Shown: one piece after another, positions 60,001 to 64,000 of the stretch
How the letters are laid out: each line of letters starts with the position of its first letter
Position numbering within the stretch: the first letter of the stretch is position 1
Source: Gonocerus acuteangulatus
Taxonomy: Eukaryota; Arthropoda; Insecta; Hemiptera; Coreidae
Direction of reading: 5' to 3'
Assembly (NCBI GenBank): GCA_946811695.1
Contig: OX328125.1
Coordinates: forward strand, 95,222,260-95,286,259
Length of the DNA: 64,000 nt
Made by a program: the position numbers and the translations under genes
Notes under the pieces: generated by a model
Told to the model about the DNA's origin: nothing
Seen by the model: the letters and a program-made list of their open reading frames with translations, nothing else
Database searches by the model: none

Positions 60001-61565
60001 AACTAAGCACTGCCAATTGCTATCCCTTTTATTACTTTTATTTATTTAATTGATTGACAAAGGAGAATATTTGTGATGGACTTATGGAATATAACTTAGC
60101 CTTTATTTTGAATAGGAATGCTACTCTTTGCTATGCCAGAAACTGACTCTTTCTAGAGCACCCCCTTTTAGATCATTACAATATATACATACAGTAGAAT
60201 CTCTCATATCCAACCATGACGGGGTCGGGCTATGGTCGGAACGGCCAAAAGGTCGTATATGGGGGGGGGAGAAAAAAACAACGCCTTTTAAAGTTATAAA
60301 AGCACATACTGTAATACAACTTTATTGTAATTGTAGAACTGTTGCTATATACATTTCAAATATTTACTCTTTTGAAAAGATGAACAAAATTTAAGCTTTA
60401 ACTTTATTTAAAGAATTCAGGTATAGATTTTTGTTTTAATTTTGTTAATCTTGACTTTGTGGAAGTGTCCCTCCACTTTTTTGCCCATAATACATCTATT
60501 GAGGTTGCATTTGGATGTTGCTCAATGTATTTCACCGCTATGTCGAAGGAGTGGTGAAATACATTGAAGGTTTGAAGGTATTGAAGTGAAATACATCCAT
60601 GGTTGGAACCATGGAAGGAGAATGTCTCACTACGCAGTAAATGGTGATTTTGTATTCATCCGAGTCGATTTCTTCGTCCACAGTTTTGTTCTGTACAACA
60701 GCAATAGTTTAGTCATTGTTGAGATCTTCATTGGTACCTTCTGAAACATCAGCTTCAACAAGTCACTCTTCACGGCAGAACTGACAGTTTGTGACAGGAA
60801 AACAAAGCATAGTGTAGATGATTCACTTATGTCTGTACATGCTCGCCAACAGGGCGCCTTTGAATCGCAGACGGTCGGGCACTAGGTCGGATATCGGGAG
60901 GAGTTGGTTATGGGAAGGTCGGATATGAGAGGTTCTACTATATATTGTTATAATAAAAATTAAAATTTTTTATTTTTAATAAGTTTATTTACGTTACGCT
61001 TCTACGTTGGGAGCCAAAATGTTATAATAAAATAAATATTTGATAATATTTAATTTTAAAAACTCTTTATCTCAGGGGTCGGGTTCGAGTCCAGTAAAGT
61101 AAAACAAAGATAATTTTAAATAATAAAAAACAAAAAAACTCATGGATAAGCTACATCCAGGCATATGGATAAACAAGCATTACCTGATATAAAGCCAGCT
61201 TGGTATTAACTGCATAAGACAGGATCTTCTTTACAACTGTATCTTCATTAACAGACTGAGCCTAGGCTTCATGATGACCATATGAGACTAGCTGTGCACT
61301 GAACTAGAGCTGCATTAGGAATGACGTTGTTTCTTTCTGACTGAACACCCGTATGAGACTGGATCTTACATTCAAACAGACTGAACTAACTTTCATGGCG
61401 GGAGCGTCCTACCGGTATCCAATGCTACCTGTATAGACTGCTAGACAAATATAACAAATAATATTTGCTTATCCCAATGAATTTAACATATCAATGAGCT
61501 TTTTGATTTTCCGTATTTTCTGTGTTAATTTTAAAACTTTTAAATATGTAATGTAAAATATCATT

Positions 61566-61625
<60 letters not shown>

Positions 61626-61808
61626 CACATACATACATAATACATGTATTTTATGATAGTATTAAATCTGCCCTGCTTGTTTTTACAGCCCTGATGAAGG
61701 CTTGAATTTCAAGCCAAAACGTCAGCAACAATAAAACCATTTTCACATGTAAAATGTAGTTTTATTAATAAGTAATGACCGAACCCCAACAATCCCTAAC
61801 TTCTCATG

Positions 61809-61858
<50 letters not shown>

Positions 61859-62336
61859 GTTAGGTAAAAATAGTGAAATGTTAAAATGTAATTATAATAT
61901 ATATTAATATTAACTAAGATGTAATTTTATTTTCTCAGCGGGAAATAGAACAAGCCAAAGCAAGGACTGAGCTGAATACTCATTCGTCTGAATCATTACG
62001 TTCACAGGTTAGTGAATATTAGTGTTTAAATTAAAAATGTATGAAAAAGCTTTATTTCAATGTGAAAAAACATCGATGTCTTAAAGAATGAACATTTTAA
62101 CTAATTGAACTAATTTACAATATGAAGTGATGGCTTAGCCTGTCATGTAGAGCTAATGGTTTACTGCTGTCATTTTTTCACTAGATAATGGAAACATTTT
62201 TTTTTTTTTTTTTGGTCATAACTTTCCAATGAAATGAAGGAGAGGTAGAGTATAGATTGTATTAAAAAGGAAAATGAAGACCTGAGGCCAAAAATTCTTT
62301 AGGCAACTTCCTCGCTGACATTAGTGAAACTGAAAG

Positions 62337-62386
<50 letters not shown>

Positions 62387-63089
62387 CAACACTAAAGCAT
62401 TTTGAAATTTTAACTTTAATCAATTAACCCTTTAGAGATCGTGAGCTACTATACTAGCTCCGTGAGAGGTGGGCTCCTCAGACCCGTTATTACTATTATT
62501 AATATCAACAGGTTGAGGGAACTCTTGGGTTATTTATGTAAATCTTTTTAGAAGATAAAAAGAGTTTTTTTTTCTGGAAAACACTATATGATTGGAAACT
62601 CTAAGAGCTTTTGATAACAGTTGCTGTAGTTTTGTGCAAATTCCTTTTGCTTTCTTTTAATCGGCAAGCTGGTAACGCACTTTTCTTGAAGTGTTTTACG
62701 CACCTTGAAATCTTGCTAATTTTGCTTGGGTAGATAAGAAGGTGTTGGCTAGACTGACCGTGGAACACCAGGTACTGCGCATAGGGGAAAGGTGCAAAAA
62801 AATATTGCCCAAAAATAGTGTTTTATTCAGAAGCCAACTATCATTAACCCATTAGCGCCAGAGTTTATTTATTTAAATTCTTAATACAAATAAATCAATT
62901 TTACAAACTTAGTATATGATATAGTTTTTCTTTCATCGCTTAGATATTGGCATTACCATATGGTAACGCACAGCGCTAATGGGGTAATGTAAAAAAATTG
63001 CAAATTAAGGCAATTGTACAATGAATAATAAATAAGGCAGACAATTTTAAGGGGATTAAAATGTAAATTTAAAAGAGACCCAAAGTACC

Positions 63090-63147
<58 letters not shown>

Positions 63148-64000
63148 CTACGTACTTTGACTAAACTTAGGTACTTAAGAGCTACTTTAAACTAGGTGGT
63201 TTTTAATTATCAGGAAACATAAGAATAAATGCTACCTATGGTAGACTGTAATACACTGTGTGTAACCGTAAGAGTGTGTGAGAGCATCATCTGGGCAGTT
63301 GTGGTTGTTCTCTGCGCTCTCATCGGTTCTTGCTCACATGATCTTGTACAGCAGTCCCGGTTTAAATGGTGAAAAAACATTAATTTAATATTAGAATAAA
63401 AACAACTTAGATTTTTTTTTACATGTTATCCCCCTTTAAAGTGCCTGCCTTGTTTATTGTTCATTGTAAAATGAAAATTGTGTCCTAAAAATTGTGTAAT
63501 TTTACAATAAAGATAATTGAATTTTGGCTTCTGAATAAAACTATTTTTGGACAATCTTTTTTTGCATCTTTCCCCTAAGCACAGTACCTGGTGTTTCACA
63601 GTAAGTCTAGCCAACACATATATACCTTCTTATCTATCCAAAAGGTACATTATAGCAAAATTTCACTGATACTTCTGGGTCCACCCTCGTAACGTAGTGT
63701 TGTTCATAGACACAATTAAACGTTTAACAGCAATGTGAAACAAGTTTGGAGTCAACAAGACGTAATATTGTTGAATATGAAAAAAAATGTTCTTTCTGGA
63801 GTAATCAGCTTATTGTGTAATCTTGGTTGTAGTGAAATTAATTCTAAATGTTTGAATGAAATTGTTGTATGACATATTTTGCTCATTTAATTTTATTCAG
63901 GTTATGACTTTGGAGACAGCAATATCTGAGAAAAAAAGACAAGTTGAACGTTTGGTTTCTGAGATGAAGGAAGCCAATCTTCAGTCACTTGCTGCTGCGC
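47944..64000 (+). CDS. Rassf8: Rassf8 (Ras-association domain family 7/8 type), partial
   Basis: RASSF7/8 proteins bind Ras-like GTPases through an N-terminal RA domain and act at cell junctions through a coiled coil. Exons: 47944-48015, 49151-49261, 49340-49507, 49970-50062, 52029-52145, 56886-57002, 57164-57303, 58039-58111, 61939-62007 and 63901 onward, all with GT-AG borders and compatible phases. Residues 1-80 form the RA domain (M-E-L-K-V-W-V-E-G, then R-F-T-L-I-E-R-W-R and [12 protein letters not shown]). Residues 81-150 are S/P/Q-rich linker; from about 150 on it is heptad-like coiled coil. About 353 codons are visible with no disruption; the C-terminus lies outside the window. Its introns are as rich in transposons as those of TASP1. 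Confidence 0.93.
48083..48501. mobile_element. hAT-type MITE with ATTATTCGAATAAT-dyad core
   Basis: Ends CAGTGTTGGGCAAAAATTATT and, inverted, CAGTGTTGGGTGTTATTCG. Perfect 8-bp duplications GTGTGTAT at 48075-48082 and 48502-48509. The core consists of repeated GAATAATTATTC and TTCGAATAA dyads. The terminal CAG.GTTGGG is shared with the GATTAC-core MITEs, but the core sequence differs. In Rassf8 intron 1. Confidence 0.85.
48510..49150. other. Rassf8 intron 1, remainder
   Basis: A 24-nt T run lies at 48902-48925; otherwise nothing recognised. Confidence 0.5.
49151..49261 (+). CDS. Rassf8: Rassf8 exon 2
   Basis: Encodes [20 protein letters not shown], the core of the RA domain. Acceptor ttctacag, donor AAA/GTATTT, phase 0 on both sides. 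Confidence 0.95.
49340..49507 (+). CDS. Rassf8: Rassf8 exon 3
   Basis: End of the RA domain ([16 protein letters not shown]) followed by a low-complexity linker rich in S, P, Q and H. Donor CTG/GTTTGT is the choice that keeps phase 0 with exon 4. Confidence 0.88.
49508..49969. other. Rassf8 intron 3
   Basis: 49610-49740 is GC-richer and may be part of a repeat; I cannot assign it. Confidence 0.4.
49970..50062 (+). CDS. Rassf8: Rassf8 exon 4
   Basis: Polypyrimidine tract ctttttttttgtag, donor AGG/GTAAGT. Encodes a hydrophilic linker (A-K-K-D-R-T-D-P-N, then S-S-P-D-L-K-N-S). Confidence 0.85.
50063..50547. other. Rassf8 intron 4, first part
   Basis: AT-rich, no feature recognised. Confidence 0.4.
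50548..51035. repeat. Long imperfect inverted repeat
   Basis: Left arm about 50548-50725, right arm about 50868-51035, loop about 140 bp. Matching pieces are ATTATGTCTCGTTTA..AC/CAGGGAA, AATACTTAGCCAAAGCT and GGAATATTTCC (inverted). Identity is roughly 70-75% by eye. Probably a fold-back MITE of unassigned family. Confidence 0.55.
51036..52028. other. Rassf8 intron 4, second part
   Basis: AT-rich, no feature recognised. Confidence 0.4.
52029..52145 (+). CDS. Rassf8: Rassf8 exon 5
   Basis: Encodes [19 protein letters not shown], start of the coiled-coil region (the L-I-R-L-x-x-x-x-E-K-L pattern is conserved in RASSF8). Acceptor ttttcag, donor AAA/GTAATT. Confidence 0.93.
52301..54640 (+). 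mobile_element. DNA transposon with ~450-bp TIRs, superfamily unassigned
   Basis: Arms at about 52445-52895 and 54178-54640 are near-identical inverted copies (for example GTACCTTTAGATGCCTATAG and GATCAGGAGATACAGGGTTT). The left arm seems to continue to GGGTCATTCCATGTCAAATC at 52301, with no inverted partner on the right, so the right end is probably truncated by about 140 bp. Between the arms lies a broken transposase-like gene in the plus orientation. It lies in Rassf8 intron 5. Confidence 0.72.
53011..54114 (+). pseudogene. Transposase-like gene, broken by stops and a frameshift
   Basis: Segments readable in sequence: [15 protein letters not shown] near 53130; H-P-F-V-V-Y-F-K-E and V-V-I-S-D-C-L-N-H near 53220-53300; N-F-I-N-L-C-N-H-K and [13 protein letters not shown] near 53430-53510; then a frame change near 53575 into [11 protein letters not shown] and an open frame to TAA 54114. 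I recall homologous uncharacterised proteins in many invertebrates. At least three stops or frame changes occur. The position where I would expect an aspartate (C-D-F-S-E) reads C-V-F-S-E. Confidence 0.6.
54641..55786. other. Rassf8 intron 5 sequence with a short tandem repeat
   Basis: At 55290-55425 three diverged units of about 45 bp contain CTCGACTGCTG, CAAGTCCATGGTA and GGGTCCCG. The rest is AT-rich. Confidence 0.45.
55787..56358. repeat. 44-bp minisatellite, about 13 units
   Basis: Units start at TCTAGA every 44 bp (55787, 55831, 55875, 55919 and so on). Each contains the palindrome GCATATATGC or a variant and GGCATGAAAAGCAGTTCCCC. The first ten to eleven units differ by only a few bases; the last two or three are clearly more diverged, as expected at the edge of an array. 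Confidence 0.92.
56359..56885. other. Rassf8 intron 5, end
   Basis: No feature recognised. Confidence 0.45.
56886..57002 (+). CDS. Rassf8: Rassf8 exon 6
   Basis: Coiled-coil segment [11 protein letters not shown], corresponding to E-I-R-F-W-E-Q-K in vertebrate RASSF8. Acceptor tgcttatag, donor ATG/GTAATT. Confidence 0.92.
57164..57303 (+). CDS. Rassf8: Rassf8 exon 7
   Basis: Highly charged coiled coil ([13 protein letters not shown]). Acceptor ggttttcag, donor TTAG/GTTAGC, outgoing phase 2. Confidence 0.92.
57304..58038. other. Rassf8 intron 7
   Basis: Contains a SINE family C copy (minus strand, 57665-57880) with a T run at 57770-57790; nothing else recognised. Confidence 0.5.
57665..57880 (-). 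repeat. tRNA-like SINE (family C), minus strand
   Basis: On the minus strand GGTTGTGGATTCTAGGAGTG and GGTAGCTTTTCTTTTG, then CCTGGCTAGAAAAGGGTG, match the copy at 44930-45100. An A-rich insert of about 24 bases interrupts it. Confidence 0.5.
58039..58111 (+). CDS. Rassf8: Rassf8 exon 8
   Basis: [14 protein letters not shown]; acceptor gtttcag restores phase from exon 7, donor CAG/GTATTT. Confidence 0.92.
58200..59015 (-). repeat. LTR-like dispersed repeat (copy 1)
   Basis: About 800 bp shared with 60946-61570: TACGTTGGGAGCCAA, TTATCTCAGGGGTCGGGTTC, CAGGCATA..GATAAACAAGCA and ATATCAATGAGCTTTTT. On the minus strand the block TGTTATATTTGT.. to ..TATAACA followed by TTTTGGCTCCCAACGT resembles an LTR edge with a primer-binding site. 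No coding region of a retroelement is recognised between the copies. Confidence 0.5.
59016..59562. other. Rassf8 intron 8, AT-rich part
   Basis: Nothing recognised. Confidence 0.4.
59563..59970 (-). other. GC-richer island with TATA-like motif, unassigned
   Basis: Distinctly less AT-rich than its surroundings. On the minus strand CTATAAAAAGGGCC (near 59804-59791) is followed about 25 bp later by CACTCGTTCTCATTTC, which resembles a polymerase II promoter such as that in an LTR. An open frame covers the stretch on the minus strand, but its composition (A/S/P/H/R-rich) suggests no family. Confidence 0.3.
60191..60945 (-). mobile_element. Tigger/pogo-like DNA transposon remnant
   Basis: Inverted ends CAGTAGAATCTCTCATATCC and TAGTAGAACCTCTCATATCC, with TA on both outer sides. 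Internal deletion leaves only about 755 bp, including the C-terminal coding end of a Tigger-type transposase. Located in Rassf8 intron 8. Confidence 0.8.
60394..60545 (-). pseudogene. Tigger transposase C-terminus
   Basis: On the minus strand [13 protein letters not shown], then W-A-K-K-W-R-D-T and S-I-P-E-F-F-K before TAA at 60394. It resembles the tail of Tigger/jerky-type DDE proteins; the catalytic domain is gone. Confidence 0.65.
60946..61570 (-). repeat. LTR-like dispersed repeat (copy 2)
   Basis: Second copy of the repeat at 58200-59015, same orientation, beginning exactly at the TA next to the Tigger element. CATTACAATATATA just left of the Tigger element (60175-60188) resembles the other end of the repeat, so Tigger probably landed at a junction of repeat copies. 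Confidence 0.5.
61571..61619. repeat. (TA)n microsatellite
   Basis: About 24 units, followed by ACATACAC-type units. Confidence 0.9.
61670..61805 (+). repeat. Penelope-like fragment with hammerhead-like core
   Basis: AGCCCTGATGAAGGCTTG, AATTT, CAAGCCAAAACGTC: the CTGATGA box, a 6-bp stem (GGCTTG/CAAGCC) and the position of the GAAA box of a hammerhead ribozyme, with GAAA changed to AAAA. It continues as AAAATGTAGTTTTATT and GACCGAACCCCAA, shared with 8600-8745. Such motifs are known in the terminal repeats of Penelope-like retroelements. Confidence 0.5.
61812..61856. repeat. (TA)n microsatellite
   Basis: About 21 TA units. Confidence 0.9.
61939..62007 (+). CDS. Rassf8: Rassf8 exon 9
   Basis: [13 protein letters not shown]; 69 nt, acceptor ttttctcag, donor CAG/GTTAGT, phase 0. 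Confidence 0.9.
62008..63900. other. Rassf8 intron 9
   Basis: A run of about 43 T starts at 62341 and a (TA)n tract lies at 63099-63146. The segment 62750-62830 (GGTGTTGGCTAGACTGACCGTG..ACACCAGGTACTG) recurs inverted at 63560-63630, so an inverted-repeat element of about 0.9 kb may span 62740-63640. No gene is recognised. Confidence 0.45.
63901..64000 (+). CDS. Rassf8: Rassf8 exon 10, cut by window end
   Basis: [18 protein letters not shown], coiled coil continuing past the window. Acceptor ttttattcag. Confidence 0.9.

Overview
This 64 kb window is nuclear DNA from an animal, almost certainly an arthropod. It is AT-rich, genes are split by GT-AG introns, and the introns are full of (TA)n microsatellites and transposons. 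I cannot place it more precisely: the transposase families and SINEs fit insects and chelicerates equally well.

Three host genes are well supported. Threonine aspartase 1 (TASP1) lies on the minus strand, with nine exons from 46270 down to 8773 and all splice phases consistent; it encodes about 348 aa with the catalytic D-T pair at residues 182/183. A divergent neighbour on the plus strand, starting at 47944, is Rassf8 (Ras-association domain plus coiled coil). Ten coding exons are visible and the gene runs off the right edge. About 1.7 kb separates the two start codons, so the space between them (46271-47943) should hold both promoters. The third gene is a complete, intronless synaptojanin (1059 aa, 34988-38167, plus strand) sitting antisense inside the roughly 30 kb intron 5 of TASP1. 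It looks like a preserved retrogene with a candidate upstream promoter and 5' UTR intron. At the left edge (230-299 and 1653-1825) two phase-compatible stretches may be the last exons of an unrecognised plus-strand gene.

Most of the remaining sequence is mobile-element DNA. Going left to right: a hAT-type MITE nested inside another inverted-repeat element (2353-3480); tRNA-derived SINEs; a 2.5 kb DNA transposon with ~120 bp TIRs and a broken transposase of a family I cannot assign (5959-8456); two SINEs with a 5S rRNA head (11833-12044 and 13291-13492); an inverted-repeat element (12135-13595); a field of diverged repeats (15.4-19.2 kb); a decayed Ty3/gypsy-like LTR retrotransposon with an extra inverted LTR (19257-23308); two ~1.25 kb Helentron-like elements (23632-24888, 30408-31632); more hAT-type MITEs with 8-bp target duplications; and a 5'-truncated LINE with a perfect 14-bp target duplication (40302-43660).

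The Rassf8 introns hold another hAT-type MITE (48083-48501), a long inverted repeat (50548-51035), a DNA transposon with ~450 bp TIRs (52301-54640), a 44-bp minisatellite of 13 units (55787-56358), a Tigger/pogo-like element (60191-60945) and a Penelope-like fragment carrying a hammerhead-ribozyme-like core (61670-61805). The most notable observations are the intact nested synaptojanin retrogene, the two SINE types (5S head and tRNA head) that share one 3' hairpin tail similar to the 3' end of the local LINE, and the Helentron-like element for which a paralogous empty site exists in the same window.
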